Assembly (NCBI GenBank): GCA_029891385.1
Contig: CM057227.1
Span: forward strand, 58,343,567 to 58,407,566
DNA length: 64,000 nt
Direction: 5' to 3'
Source of the DNA: Erythroxylum novogranatense
Taxonomy: Eukaryota; Streptophyta; Magnoliopsida; Malpighiales; Erythroxylaceae
Shown in pieces: positions 34,616 to 47,178 of the stretch. The notes beneath the pieces are model-generated. The model made no database searches. It saw only the letters and a list, made by a program, of their open reading frames with translations, and had not been told where the DNA came from. The position numbers and the translations under genes were made by a program. How positions within the stretch are numbered: position 1 is the stretch's first letter; the number at the start of each line of letters is the position of its first letter.

Positions 34616-35790
34616 TTTTCTTCCTTAGCTTTTCTCAAAAACCAATTTCTTGGGAGAAAAATTTTTACAAGGATAAACTTGAAAGGAATGGGAAGTAAAA
34701 TATTGGCGTCCATAAGAAGATGTGTGCATGTACTTAAAAATATGGCTCAAGGGGCTAGCAATAGATAAGTGTTTAGGGGGTTTGTGTTTGGGTCAACAGG
34801 GATTTGAAAGAATGCCTCTATCATGTTAACAAAATTCTAGTTCGTCAAGCTTTGATCAAGAATTAAAACAAGTTCTAAAGAGATATGAAATTAAGCAGAT
34901 ACACACAACAATGAAAGAATTTAGGCCCAAATATCCTTCCAACAAGGTTAATATCTCAATTAACAATCTCAAGGTTTTAATAAAACATAGAGTGCTATTT
35001 TATCAGCGTACCCTCACTTACTTTGTATTGAAAACATTGAAAATGAAATTAGCCAAAACCGACTTTCATTAAAAAAATAGAAGGTATTTTCAAAAACACA
35101 GGGATCACTTTGAAATTTATAAAATCTTTGAGATACAAGAGTGACAATAATCTAATTAGGGAGAATTATTAAAGTGAGGTAATTTTAAAATAGTTTCTGC
35201 TAAGAGTATAGCGTCGCCACGATGAAAAATTCATTTCACAACATCGTTGCAGTGAAGAAAAAGTTCGTCGCGGCGAAAAATTATAGAAACATTTGAAACA
35301 AGCGATTGGCCTCAATCACCAAGTTTAAAATTTTCACATTACGCACAATTGACGTGCACAAGCTGTTAAATGGCTAAAAATGATGCACAATGCACAAACA
35401 AGAATTGCAAATTGAAACATCCCCTATACTTAAACATCATATTGTCCTCAATGTGAAGAACAATTAACACAAATATGCAATCATAGAACAAAATGTAACC
35501 CTATCAATGTCATCAAATTCCTCAAACATGGAAGATGTATCATGCATCAAATCAAAAACATAGCGAACATAAATGGGAGAGGAATTATTAAATTGAAACT
35601 GCATAAACTAAAAACTAATCCTAGGTCCTATTGAAACAATTTCTCCCCCACACTTATTTAACATACTCATGCATCCATAATGTCATATTTAATAACAGAG
35701 CAAAAGTAAGTAGTAAGTGAAGGATGAGAAATAACCTGATGATTACGGAGGGTGTTGATTCTCATGATAAAGCTTCAATAGATGGCCATT
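34616..35790 (-). other. Athila 3' untranslated region, second part, with a second PPT-like tract
   Basis: Continues 7517-8109 after the SIRE element. No ORF with a motif; the extra ORF found in some Athila elements is not visible. On minus a purine tract TAAGTGTGGGGGAGAAA lies at about 35641-35657, near the end of pol and very like the LTR-adjacent PPT. A short CpG-rich block at 35210-35282 (TCGCCACGATGAA, GTTCGTCGCGGCGAA) resembles the module in the LTR. Confidence 0.65.
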
Positions 35791-36840
35791 TACTTTGAGT
35801 TGTATCCCTATCTCGTCATGTAAAAGCTCTACCGTGCCAAAATCGTGCACCTTGGTAAATAAGTACACCCATCCCATCGAGTTTTGAATTTTCCATGCTT
35901 AAAAGTGAAACGAGTTTTAAATAGGAGAACTTTGTCTCCTCCCTTGAAATTCTTCCTCTGAAGAACCTTATCGTGCATCAATTTTGTTTTCTCCTTATAG
36001 AGGCAAGAATTCTCATATGCCTCTAGCCTTAAGTCCTATAACTCTTGTAATTGGAGTTTCTTTTCTAGACCGGAAGATTCCAAGTCCATGTTGCACTGCT
36101 TGATTGGCCAATGCACTTTATGCTCCAACTTCATCGACAAATGACGAGCTTTCCCGTAGATTAAACAATAAGGGGACATGCCTATTGGAGATTTGTAGGC
36201 AGTTCGATAGGCCCACAGTGCTTCATCGAGGCGCAGGCTCCAATCCTTCTTTGATGGTTTGACTATCTTCTCTAAGATGTGCTTCACCTTTCTATTATAA
36301 ACTTCAGCTTGACCATTGGTTTGTGGATGGTATGCAGTGGAGACTTTGTGAGTGACTTCAAATTTGGAAAATAGGTTACCAATGACTTGATTACAAAAAT
36401 GTGTCCCTCTATCACTAACTACAGCCTTAGGAATCCCAAATCGACAAAAATGTTTGACTTAAAAAATTTAGACACTGCTTGTGCATCGTCTTTTCGAGTA
36501 GGAACAGCCTCTATCCATTTGGACATATAGTTGACAGCTAAAAGGATATACCTAAAGCCAAGAGATGGGAGAAAAGGACCCATGAAATCAATCCCTATTA
36601 TGTCAAAAATTTTGCAAAATAATAAAGGTTGCTGTGGCATTTTATGTCATTTTCCTAACCGTCCAAAACGTTGACATTTGTCACATGAACAACAAAAGGA
36701 AAAGGAATCCTTAAAAAGAGTAGGCCAATAAAACCCAGAATCTAGAATTTTCCTAGATGTTCTCCTTGCACTAAAATGCCCACCACAAACTATAGAATGA
36801 CAAGCTGAAATTATAGCATCGAATTCTTCAATAGGCACGC
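35791..36840 (-). pseudogene. pol: Athila integrase pseudogene
   Basis: Minus reading: a zinc-binding region ending CSCDKCQRFGRLGK (36647-36838), core start IDFMGPFLPSLGFRYILLAV (36419-36640), then a broken segment that includes [16 protein letters not shown] sequence at about 36300-36350, and [20 protein letters not shown] (36036-36287). The C-terminal part continues in other frames to about 35800. Integrase would join cDNA to host DNA. Several stops and frame changes inactivate it. Confidence 0.85.
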
Positions 36841-36928
36841 ATTTTCGGATTACCTAGTCACTGCACAGCCTCCATAGATGAGAAGAATCCCAAATGTAAT
36901 GCCGAGCTTCGTTCTTTAGCTTTTGTGC

Positions 36929-38095
36929 CTACGATTTAGACATAAAAGGAGGAGTTAGGCCTGTCATGAGATAATTGACTATATGTGCATACCAAAGTTC
37001 TTTAAAAATTAAAGCACATAAAATTGAATCAGTAAAAGAGTGGCAAGTCAGTTCAGAATGGTCCACTCCCTGTGTATCATCTGGTAGCCTACTCAAATGG
37101 TTAGTGACCTGGTTTGCTGCTCCAGCTCGATCCTTTATTTCAAAATGAAATTCTTGGAGAAGCAATGCCCATCGTATCAATCTAGGCTTCGATTGTGGTT
37201 TCTTGAGGAGATATCGAACAACTGCATGATCAGTAAAAATGGTCACATGTGAGTTTAACAGATATTGCCTAAATTTTTCTAAAGCAAAGACTACTGCAAA
37301 CAACTCCTTTTCGGTTGTTGTATAGTTGATTTGAGCGGGATCCAAGGTTTTCAAGGCATATGCTATAACTCTTGCTAGTTTCTCCTCCTGTTGTCCCAAC
37401 ATAGGTACTACAACACAATTAGAAGCATCAAATGAAAGCTCAAAAGGTAGAGTCCAATCAGGAGCAACTAAAATGGGAAGGAAAATGAGTTTTGATTTCA
37501 ATTTGTCAAAGGCATTTCTACAAGAATCATCAAACTCAAACTTAGCATCTTTTTGTAAAATATTGGAAAGTGGTAATGCAATTTTGTTGAAATCTTTTAT
37601 GAACCGCCTATAAAATCCTATATGACCTAAAAATGTTCTTATATCTCTAACACAGGCAGGGTAACGCAAAGAAGATAGCCAAGAATCGAAAGAATCACCA
37701 TAAACTGTGAAATCATCCATGAAAATTTCCATGCATTTCTCTAAAAATTCATAGAAAATAGCTATCACATAATGTTGGAAAGTTCCTGGGGCATTACATA
37801 AACCAAAAGACATCCTTTGAGATAGGTAGAGGGAAATGATCCTTTTGTGATGCATCATTTAATCATCTATAATCTATGTACATGCGCCACGAATTCTGCA
37901 CTCTAGTTGGAATAAGCTCATCCTTATCATTTTTTACCACTATTGTCCCACTCTTTTTTGACTCCATATGTATCGGACTGACCCATTCACTATCAGAAAT
38001 CGGATATATGATCCCAACACTCAACAATTTTGTGATTTTTTTAAACCAAGTCTAAGATAAGTGGATTCAGTCTCCTTTGGGGCTACCTAACAGAG
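36929..38095 (-). pseudogene. pol: Athila RT and RNase H pseudogene with internal deletions
   Basis: Minus reading: the RT fingers/palm block with IPTRVQNSWRMYIDYR near 37900 and KDHFPLP, then a jump to SFGLCNAPGTFQHY and the catalytic FMDD at about 37710-37722. About 50 residues usually found between these blocks are missing, and a second deletion follows GDSFD before ACVRDIRTFLGHIGFYRRFI. RNase H is well kept: FELSFDASNC, TTTEKELFAVVFALEKFRQYL, TIFTDHAVVRYLL. The long open frame 36929-37858 is only part of the gene. Confidence 0.87.
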
Positions 38096-38493
38096 TTTGA
38101 ACCCTCACTCAACAAAGTCCTATGTGTACAAATCGCTGGGCATATTCCAGGTATATCCACCAAAGTCTGCCCTATAGCCCTCTTATGTTCCTTCAAAATA
38201 GCAAGGAGTCTCTCTTCCTTATTGTGAGATAGGGTATTGGCAATTATAACAGGTAAACGCTCATTAGACTCAAAGAAGGTGTACTTTAAAATAGAGGGTA
38301 GGGGTTTTAACTCAATCACAGGAGGTTGCACAACAGAAGGAATCAATTTATTAAGTTCAAGAGAGAAAAAATTACTCCCCCTTCCTGCAACTGACGATAA
38401 CTCCATCTCCATGTGGTTCGCTTTACAACCTCCCTTTACTTCAAACGATGAACCCATCTTGTGTTGATCTATGGTAGCAACTGCCTGGGCCAA
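38083..38493 (-). pseudogene. pol: Athila pol segment between protease and RT
   Basis: Minus ORF with LELNKLIPSVVQPPVIELKP and LPSILKYTFFESNERLPVII, a block found just upstream of RT in Athila-type polyproteins, followed by HKRAIGQTLVDIPGICPAIC. It is separated from the protease ORF by stops near 38527 and 38760. Confidence 0.78.
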
Positions 38494-38769
38494 CTCACTC
38501 TGCCTCCCCTCAATCGAACACTGTGATTAAGGTACATTTTCTTCAACTATCTTCTCATCCATGTCAGTCTTCGTGATGTTAAAAGCACCTGAAAAATCAA
38601 TAGAAAACCTTCCTCGATGGGGATTATTACTGACAAAAGAAGATGTCAAATTCATACATGAGTTAGAAAAATCAAATGAATACAACTCGAAATCAAATGA
38701 ATCCTCTTTGAATTCAACATCGGAGCAGGTTTCATTAACAACAACATCAACCATATTAACTCCTAAAAC

Positions 38770-39807
38770 TTAATAATCCTCATGGGGGTGTTTCATAGCT
38801 TCGTACATGTTAAAACTCACCTGTTGATCTCCTCCCTCCATGGAGATTGTACCTTCTTTCATGCTAATCATAGTACTAGCAGTCCTTAAGAAGGGTCTAC
38901 CTATAGCCAAGGAAGTGTCTTGCACAACTTCAGAAGACATATCAATCACATAAAAATCAACTGGAAAAACCAAACCCTTAACCTGGACCAAAATATCCTC
39001 TATAATGCCCACAGGATGCCTAATAGACCTATCATCCAATTGCAGAACTACAGATGTAGACTTAAGATTCTTGACTCCCAATGATTGATAGATACACTTA
39101 GGCATAATATTAATGGCTGCTCCTAGATCTAACAAGGCTCCCACTATGGTAACTTTGCCTATAGTGCAAGGGATAGTGAAAGATCTAGAGTCTTCGCATT
39201 TTACAGGAATTTGAGTTTTGAATAAGGCGGACACATTCGAGCTTACTTGAACTCTTTCATTGGGTCTAAACTTTCTTTTATGAGTACATAGGTCTTTAAG
39301 GTATTTGGAATAAGTAGGACGTTTCACAAGATCAAGTAAAGGAATATTGACTTCCACTTTACTAAACAAATCAATGATATCTTTTTCATGCTTAGTATCA
39401 GTCATTCGTTTGCTCATCAAATATGAATTAGGAAAAGGAAGATCTTGAAGATTTACCTCCTTACCATTGGCTTCATTGGCTCCATGTTTGCTTGATTCCA
39501 CATACTCCCTTGTTGTTGCTTGTTCCTTGTAGCTCTCAGAATTAGCTCCTTTGCTCCCTGATTCGGACTTCTTTTCAGTCAAAAGTGATTTTTCTTTGAA
39601 ACTTTCAGACTTCTTGACCTTGTCCTTTGTTAAAGGAATTTCTCTACTCTTAATCTCCTCTTCGCCTTCTCCCTCATCTTGATTTTTGAACCTCACTTGT
39701 TTCCCACTGCGGAGAGCTATTGCATTTAAACTTTTAAGGTTCATAGCAGTGTTTGAGGGGATAGCTCCACTACTTCTTGCTTGATTCTCACTCATGTTAT
39801 TGGACAA
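38770..39807 (-). pseudogene. pol: Athila gag C-terminus and aspartic protease
   Basis: 345-codon open stretch. It begins in the linker NLKSLNAIALRSGKQVRF that follows gag in Athila-type elements, then a Lys/Glu/Ser-rich region (residues 50-120). The retroviral-type protease region is near residues 205-330, with IVGALLDLGAAINIMPKCIY and the C-terminal AIGRPFLRTA motif. It processes the polyprotein in family members. The frame is open here, but stops lie on both sides, so it is not a complete gene. Confidence 0.85.
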
Positions 39808-40140
39808 TTGGGTGACATAGGAATTGATATTTTCAGCTTTTGTCCCTCATTACTCCATTCTTTTTCCCAGAGCATTGAACCGAGCAACATTCTTTGAAGA
39901 GTCTTGCTGAATTAGAGAAGCTATGGAATTGAACTGATTATTGTTAGAATTTCTCTCCTCCTTCATTAACGTCATCATATTGTGCAGCAGTTGGTTAGTG
40001 TCCTCTTTGGGTGGGACAGTAAGGGATTGATGTTGGTTTTGTAACTAGTTTGTGGAAGTACCAATTCCTCCTCCATGTTGAAATCTGTTTGGACCCCCTC
40101 CCTCTTCATTCCTCCAATTGAACTTAGGGTTTGCCTTCCA

Positions 40141-41515
40141 TCCCTCGTTATAAGTGTTGGATTAGGGGTCCCATTTCTGATTGGTCTGACCCAGATACAC
40201 TACAGACACCTCTTTATACTGATCGAGGAAAACACTAGATATGTGCATCAATGGCCCACAAGTATCACAACTGGGTTTGGTAAGATCCATAGAGGATGTC
40301 GAGTGATGCACACTCAGATTTCTTGGAGGACAATTGTGAAGTTACTCTATTCTCCAAAGAATCAACTTTAGACTTTAAACTCTCCATTCTTTTAGATTGG
40401 GCTGTTAAGGCTCCCAACTCATGCACACCTCTAATATCTATCATAATGTATTGTTGATTATTTAAGGCCATCTTCTTGGTTAGATCCCATGCTTCCGTAG
40501 CTATATGATCAATTAAAGAACCGCCCAATGTCGTATCCAACATACCTTTATTTTAACTTTTGAGCCCATCATAAAAATACTGCACTAATTGCTCATCAGG
40601 TATCTGGTGATGGGGGCATCTGGACAATAGATCTTGGAAGCGGTTCCAATAATCATAAAGGGACTCATCACAATCCTGCTGTGCTGAATAGATCTCCATC
40701 CTCATCGATGAAGTTCTAGAGGCCGAAAAATATTTTTCCAAGAATGCTTTCCTCAAATTTGCCCAACTATGGTAGACGTTTGTCACATGCCTTAGGAGGA
40801 TCATATGCCACTCTCGGGCTTTTCCTTCTAGTGATAAGTGAAAAACCTTCTATAGTCTTTGATTAAGTGAGGCTCCCACTAGTTTCATACTCTAACAGAT
40901 CAAGGACAAATATTGCAAATGCATGTAGGGATCCTCTCTTGTCAATCCATGAAATTTACGAAGAGAGTTAATGAGTAATCCTTTAACATCAAAATTAACA
41001 TCAAAATTATAATTAACATCAAAGATGGTTGCTTCCCTAATGATTCTCCTTCTTGGATTCTCATTATTCTCCCTATCTCGTTCATATTCCCCATTACCTC
41101 CATTATCACCATTCCTAGGTTGGTTAGCATGAAAGTTAGGGTTTTGCAGAAAAGTTGGGTTCTTAGCCACGATCACTCTTTTTATCGAAGCCCTCTCACT
41201 CCTTGGTCGACTAGACTCTTCTTTGACAACTACTTGACTTTTCTCTTTTTCTCTCCACTCCTTTCTAATCTTTCTCAAACGTCTCTTAATTTTAGGGTAG
41301 AAAGGTAGAAGTTTAACTCTCCTGGGCAAGCATGGAAACAATTTTAAATGAAAATAAAATAAAATAAAAAGTAACAAAAATTTCTTGCAAGCACACAAAG
41401 TCAAATAAAAAGACGAGATGTGAAGGATGCAAGTGTGTGGGTGTATGAACGTATGTGTAAGAGTAAAGTGTGCAAGTAAAATGTATATATGGAAAAGCAA
41501 CAAAGAAATGTTCAA
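40141..41515 (-). pseudogene. gag: Athila gag pseudogene
   Basis: Minus reading: GLLINSLRKFHGLTREDPYMHLQ near 40930, then the Retrotrans_gag core at 40553-40804 with FLEKYFSASRTSSMRMEIY and YDYWNRFQDLLSRCPHHQI, then AEAWDLTKKMALNNQQY at 40265-40543 and a degenerate CDTCG knuckle near 40280. Stops separate the parts. The first about 60 codons of the ORF that starts at 41515 are strongly hydrophobic and probably belong to the leader, not to gag. Confidence 0.85.
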
Positions 41516-41731
41516 AACTATGCAGGTGTAAAAATGCTAAGTATGTAATGTGCAAAAAGTTTGGTATCCTATTTGTTTGAGTGTTCAAAATTGTATGCTA
41601 ATAAAACAAAATGAAATCCTATACTATTGACAAGTATGACACTAAAATATCTAAAATGCAATCTAAACCAAGGTTCCTCACCTCACTTAGCAGCAAAAAT
41701 GACAATAGCTAACCTAAAGAACCAATTGCTT

Positions 41732-41752
41732 GGTTCCTCGGTGACGACACCA
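41732..41752 (-). other. Primer-binding site, tRNA-Asp type, diverged
   Basis: Sense reading starts TGGTGTCGTCACCGAGG, three bases from the LTR. It differs from the tRNA-Asp-complementary TGGCGCCGTTGCCGGGG of Athila and Tat elements at a few positions, mostly transitions. Confidence 0.8.
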
Positions 41753-41755
41753 TTT

Positions 41756-43287
41756 TGATTTGAAGCCTTTTGTTCTTACCCTTAGAGGTCAAATCAAAAA
41801 TTTTAATTCCAAGGATTACAATATAAAATGCAACCTTGAATCGTTTTACTTAATCAGAACCTAATGAATGGTTCTAAGCTAGCCTATATGTCATGATATG
41901 CAAATCAAATTAGCAAGGAAAGGGGGGTTTTAATCTTTGGAAATTTGGACACAAATAAATGAATTGTAAGAAAATGTAATGAAAAGTTTTTTTTTATTTT
42001 GGGAATAGAAAAGCTATAAGATAAAAATAATGTTTAAATGATGATAGTATCCTCTTGAAAACGAGCTTTGGCTATCATAGTTCGAAATGAATTTTAATGG
42101 GAGTGAATCACTAAGTATCAAATCGTAAACCTTAAAGAACTCTTTAAGTCCAAGGTCTTAATCAATGAACTCCTTTTCTTAAGACCTCGTTGAATGCTCT
42201 TAGTGTGTACAATGGGTAAGTCAATGCAATAAGTCACTTTGGGATCTAGAATTAACTCAATATCAAACACAACTAGGAAGATAAAAGAGAATCAACAAGA
42301 TCACAAATAGACATATATGAGACTTCATATATTCAAGTTCCAAGTTCTACATCAACAAATCCCAATAACACATTGAATATCCAACACTTAATTAAACTCT
42401 AATAAAAAATGTTCAACTAGAAATTAGAAATCCTAAACCTAGGAGTTTATAACAATATAGCTGAACATGGAATAAACTACTCCCCTTTGAAGCCCATTGA
42501 ACTCTAGCCATTGCTACATTTTCAAGAGGAGAGAGGTGCCTAGCCAAGCATAACTCCAGGAGATTTCACAACCAGGAACCCACTGGAAACATCCATTGTA
42601 GTAGTTGTCGATGAAGGAGAAGAACGGTGAAGTGGATGAGAGGGGATGAAGCTTTATGGAAGAAATTTTGAAGGTAGAGAGAGTGAGTGTGTGTTCCAAA
42701 ACTATCAGCTATCTCCCCCTTTCTTAACCTAAAATAGATAGGTAAGAAACGGGTTATGGTTCAGGTTGCACAGTGGGTAAACTTCTAAAAATGGATTGGG
42801 TATTTGAAGGTTCGCTGCAATGATAGATGAGTTCGCTACAACGAATGTTTCTCGAAAGTTTTAGCTTGGAGTGTTGGTTCTTTCATAGCAGTGACAGAAT
42901 TAATTCACGCCGCGACTAACTTTTGCCGAAAGTTTTGCTTGGAATTGTTCATACTTCGCCACGGTGACACATCATCCTTTCATCGTGACAAACTTCCTGT
43001 TGCACATGTTGACTTGTTAATTTATTGACTCATCATCTTCAACCTTCCCTTGACTTTACTTCTTCTTCTTGAGTCTCCTATAATGAACAAATGGTAGTTA
43101 GCAGTATTAATTGTTCTAAAAAAATTAATTAGTGCAATAATAATTTGTGACAATTTTACTCTCAAACTACATAAAGTAAAGACAAGCACTCAAGAGTCAA
43201 ATTAAGAATAAAATCTAAAAATATGAGCCAAGAAGTGTAGTAAAAACCATGAAAATGTCACCAATTTATACAATAAACTTGGGCTCA
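41756..43287 (-). repeat. Athila-like 5' LTR
   Basis: 1,532 bases, pairs with 5988-7516. The CpG-rich block at 42813-42991 corresponds to 7042-7228, but more CpGs have become TG or CA. Confidence 0.88.
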
Positions 43288-44760
43288 ATTAGGGATCCAT
43301 TTCTTCTTGATCTGAGATGGCAGTTAAGCCTTCTTCCAGACCTAGATACCTATCTGGCTATCTCACAACCCTCCCACTACATCTAGGCATAAAATGATGT
43401 TCAAGTTACACTTCCGATTCAACTCTTAAATCCATTTCGACATCTTGTTATGTTATATCCATATCAACTCTTGATTTGGATTAAATAGCTAACTCCTTTA
43501 GTACTACTTCACATCTTCCTTTGTGATTTCTCACAAACTCTTCCTCTAAGAAGGTCACATTTGTCGACACAAATACCTTCCTATCCTGAGGACTGTAAAA
43601 ATTGTACCCTCGAGTTCCCATAGGATATCCTACAAACAATCATACTTCTGACCTTGGTTCCATCTTTGTGGATTCAGATTTTAGAACATGGGCTAGATAG
43701 TCCCAAGTCCTTAAGTGCCTCAATGAAGGTACTTGGCCAGTCTATAAATCCCTAGGTGTTTTAGGCACCGATTTGGATGGAGCAAAATTAAGAAGATATG
43801 TTTTTGTTTGTATGGCATATCCCTAGAACGATTTTAGAAGGCTAGCATAGGATATCATTGATCTTACCATTTCCAATAGAGTCCTATTTCACCTTTCAAC
43901 TACACCATTTTGTTAAGGTGTTCGAGGAGCTGACAAATTGGAAACAATTCCCAATTAAATATTGCTGGAATTCTCCAGATAAGTACTCACCAACTCGAGC
44001 TGATCGAAGTTGTTTTAATGGCTTGTCTAGTTGCTTCTCAACTTCAGCTTTGAATTCTTTGAACTTTTCAAAAGATTCACTCTTTTTATGCAACAAATAC
44101 AAATAGCCATATCTTGATTAATCATGTATAAAGGTTATGAAATATTCATAACCTTCTCTAGCTTGTACGTTCATGGGCCCACACACATCAGTATTTATCA
44201 GGTCCAACGTGGATTCAGAACTATTTCCTTTAGAAGGAAATGAAGATTTGGTCATTTTTCCTTCAATACAAGATTCACAGGTAGGTAATGGATCACTATC
44301 CAAGCCCATAAGGATCCCATCCTTTAATAACGTGTCTAGTCTTTTCTTATTAATATGACCCATTCTTAAGTGCCACAGATATTTTGAATTAATGCTAGAG
44401 TCATTACATTGTTTTGGTTTTATCAATTCTGTAGTGTTTAGTGAGCCTGACATAGGTTTTATAAAGAACAATCCCTGTTTAATTATCACATCACAAATAT
44501 AATCCTTATTCTCATATATTGAAACAACTTTTCTAAAATATAAGGAATAACCAGATTTTATTAGACAAAAAATAGAAATCATGTTCCATACAATCATTAG
44601 CATGTAATAAACATCCTCCAAATATTACCTATGACCATTAGGAAAGTCCAAGATAGCTAGTCCCACTGATTTTGCTGAAACATAGGAACCATCTGTTATC
44701 TTGACTTGAAAGTGGCCTTTAGGTAGTCTTCTCTTTTTTAGAATCCCTGTAAAGAATTGC
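43288..44760 (-). pseudogene. pol: copia pol 5' part: protease remnant and integrase (Tork-like)
   Basis: Minus reading: the protease motif LPVSWILDSGATNHICNS at about 44740-44820, then the integrase zinc region with YLWHLRMGHINKKRL and CESCIEGKMTKSSF (44118-44621), the core NTDVCGPMNVQAREGYEYF, and after a stop the segment LHKKSESFEKFKEFKAEVEK. The usual DRGGEY core motif reads ARVGEY here, so a catalytic aspartate is missing. Downstream to 43288 there are many stops. This part is joined in the original element to the RT at 5987. Confidence 0.82.
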
Positions 44761-45666
44761 AAATATGGTTAGTAGCTCCTGAATCTAATATCCAAGAAAC
44801 AGGTAAATCTGCCACAATTCTAGTTCCTAAGAAACATAGGAAACACATACCTTGTTTGTTTTTTAGGGACTCAAGGACGATTGGAGAGTTTCTTTTCCAG
44901 TGGCCCATCTCATCACAGTAGAAACACTTTCCTTTGATGTTCTCTTTGGCCTTCTTTTTTATGGGTTTGGCCTTGACCCCTGTTTGGGTCTTCTTATTCA
45001 TTGGACCCTTCTTCTTCTGCTTGCCCTTACCCTTGGGCTTAAAAGAAGATGCTACATTAGCTATGAGCCTTCATATTCAATATCTCCTCCGTGCTTTGAA
45101 GGGAATTCATCAACTCACTCAAGGTGTAATCCTTGCTGTTGAGCTCATAGTCTAACTTAAACTGCTGAAAAAAAAGAGTTTAGGCTATTGATGATCATAA
45201 TCATCTGTGTGTCCACATCCATATCTGCCTCAAGCATCTCAGCCTCAATGAACGTAGAGATTACCTTCATCATGTAATCCTGCACCAGTTCACCAAGTTT
45301 CTGTCTGAGATTATGAAAGGTTTGAATAGCTTTCACTCTTGCAGACCTAGTCCTTATACCAAACATCTCATGTAGGTAATGGACCATTGAACTAGCATTT
45401 TTCATACAAGCAATTTGCTTTTGCATCATTTCGTTGATAGAAGCTAGAATATAACATTTAGTAGTATTGTTAGCATTCTACCAACGCTCATGAAGTTGGA
45501 CTATCTTAGGAGTTGAATCTTCACTTAGAGGTGTAGGCTCATTTTCAGTTAACACCCATGAAATACGTTCATGTTAAAGAACAATGTCAAGGTTACGTCT
45601 CCATTCATTAAAATTGTTTCCATTTTCTAATTTGTTATTTGTCAAGAGCAGGGTGAGTGGATTCAT
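44761..45666 (-). pseudogene. gag: copia gag pseudogene (Tork-like)
   Basis: Likely start at the ATG whose complement is 45664-45666 (MNPLTLLLTNNKLENGNNFN). It continues with KIVQLHERW, EMMQKQIACMKNASSMVHYL, VRVKAIQ-like sequence and VIDSL-type MIIINSLNSFF (45157-45429). A zinc knuckle of CCHC type follows, CFYCDEMGHWKRNSP at about 44880-44945, with the last Cys replaced. Stops and frame changes break it. Confidence 0.82.
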
Positions 45667-47164
45667 TTTGTGGTTGATAATGTCTGAAAATGTAAATTAT
45701 TAAAACATGAGCATACTAGTCAACAATATTGTAACTTTGTATAAAGTCATGATGCATGTATTCATGATGATAGATTTAACAAAACTTAAAAAATTAAAAC
45801 ATTATACGACGGTTATTTTTTTTTATCTATAACAGACTAAGTGATAGCGGGCCATCTTATCCATTAAAAGAAAAACTAAGACCCTCCCACTCAAAAAACT
45901 ACCAAGCATCTCATGTCTAACTTTTTGAGAAGCGTCATAATTTGGTCCATGCTTTTACCAACAGAGCTACAGTAGGCAGTTTATTGATAAAAAATGTTGA
46001 GTGTTTAACCATTTGATTCGTTCACTAAAGATACTTAGAAACCATGCCTCAGTGGGAGGTCACATTTGCTACCAATAAGTGGACTTATCCTTAAGGAGAC
46101 CCAAACCATGCAAGATCTAGGATTCATGCCCTCTGATGGGGAGTAACACTTCACCACATGCAAATGGGCCATCATTTGGAGACCGTGGACTCTCACATGA
46201 GCATCCTCTCCCACTCAATCTTTTTGGGCTTTAAGTTTTAAATACCATCTTGTCTAGATGCCATTTATTATCCATCCTATATTGTTTCATTATATATCTC
46301 ATGCATAATGAATGCATGGCAATGCCTAGGGTTGACAATTTTCTAAATGACATGCAATCACATAATATCACTTATTATTTGCTTTCATTTCTCCATTCAT
46401 CACATAAACTAATTAAGCCACTTTTGATTGCCCATCTTAGAAAAATAAAAAAATACAAGCCTTTTAGGCCCAAAATATTATTCTTGGACTTGGATCTTTC
46501 GCTTCGAACTCTTTGTTCACATCATCTGGCCCATTCGATAAATAAAATGTAATGGCATTTATAAAAATCAAAAATTTTCACATTGAAAATAAAAATTCCA
46601 GCACTAGATTTGCATAAAACCGAATCTTTGTCACAACAAAAAATTCCAGCACTTGTTTTCATTAAAACCGAAACTCATTCCATTAAACCAAAAAACGAGC
46701 ACTTAGAATTTTATCAAAACCAAAACTTGATTCCTTGAAGCAAAAATCCAGCACTTGTTTTTACATTAAAAACTGAAACTAGATTCATTGAAACAAAATT
46801 CCAGCATCTTTGTTTTCACAAAACCGAAACTATGCCAATACACAAAGGGATACACCAAAACCTTTACCTCTCCATTTCTTCAATCCATGGATGCTCCATC
46901 TTCATCATTACATCAATTTGTACCTTACAAAATCAAAGAAAACATAAAAATGAAGCCAAGGAGGAAACATGGTGATGATAGACCACCCTCCTTGTTACAA
47001 CTAAATGAAGAAATCTTATATGGTAAATCTAACTTCTATGGACAACCAAAAGAGAAAAATATACAACACATATATTTGTATCACATAAAAATATGCAGCA
47101 TAAAAAAATGATTGCCAACCTATGCATCAACCATATAGGAACCAAAATCATGCATTAGAAACTA
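45667..47164 (-). other. Long gag leader of Tork-like element
   Basis: About 1.5 kb between PBS and gag ATG. No ORF with motifs. It contains a degenerate tandem repeat at 46575-46830. Confidence 0.65.
46575..46830. repeat. Degenerate tandem repeat of about 50 bp in gag leader
   Basis: Five diverged copies of a unit containing AATTCCAGCACTTGTTTTCA followed by TTAAAACCGAAACT; spacing about 50 to 60 bases. Confidence 0.75.
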
Positions 47165-47176
47165 GCTCTGATACCA
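47165..47176 (-). other. Primer-binding site (initiator Met tRNA type)
   Basis: GCTCTGATACCA on plus, two bases from the LTR start at 47179. Confidence 0.92.
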
Positions 47177-47178
47177 AT

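Larger units (their letters stand above)
5988..43287 (-). mobile_element. Ty3/gypsy element, Athila-like, carrying a nested SIRE element
   Basis: Two LTRs of about 1.53 kb (5988-7516 and 41756-43287) face the same way. In the minus reading the PBS at 41732-41752 is a diverged tRNA-Asp type (TGGTGTCGTCACC, where Athila and Tat elements commonly have TGGCGCCGTTGCC). Gag, protease, RT, RNase H and integrase follow from 41515 down to about 35800, then a long non-coding stretch and a PPT at 7517-7532. Gag motifs (CPHHQIPDEQ, NAIALRSGKQ) and a protease with LLDLGAAINIMP fit Athila. The element is broken by stops, RT deletions and the SIRE insertion at 8110-34615. I see no clean 5-bp target duplication: flanks are GAGAT on the left and ATTAG on the right. 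Confidence 0.85.

Noticed and set aside
36929..37858. A 309-codon intact gene
   Set aside because: It is an internal part of Athila RT and RNase H; the start Met lies within a truncated RT.
5988..43287. Clean target duplication for the Athila-like element
   Set aside because: Flanks GAGAT and ATTAG do not match under any reasonable placement of the LTR ends; mutation since insertion is likely.
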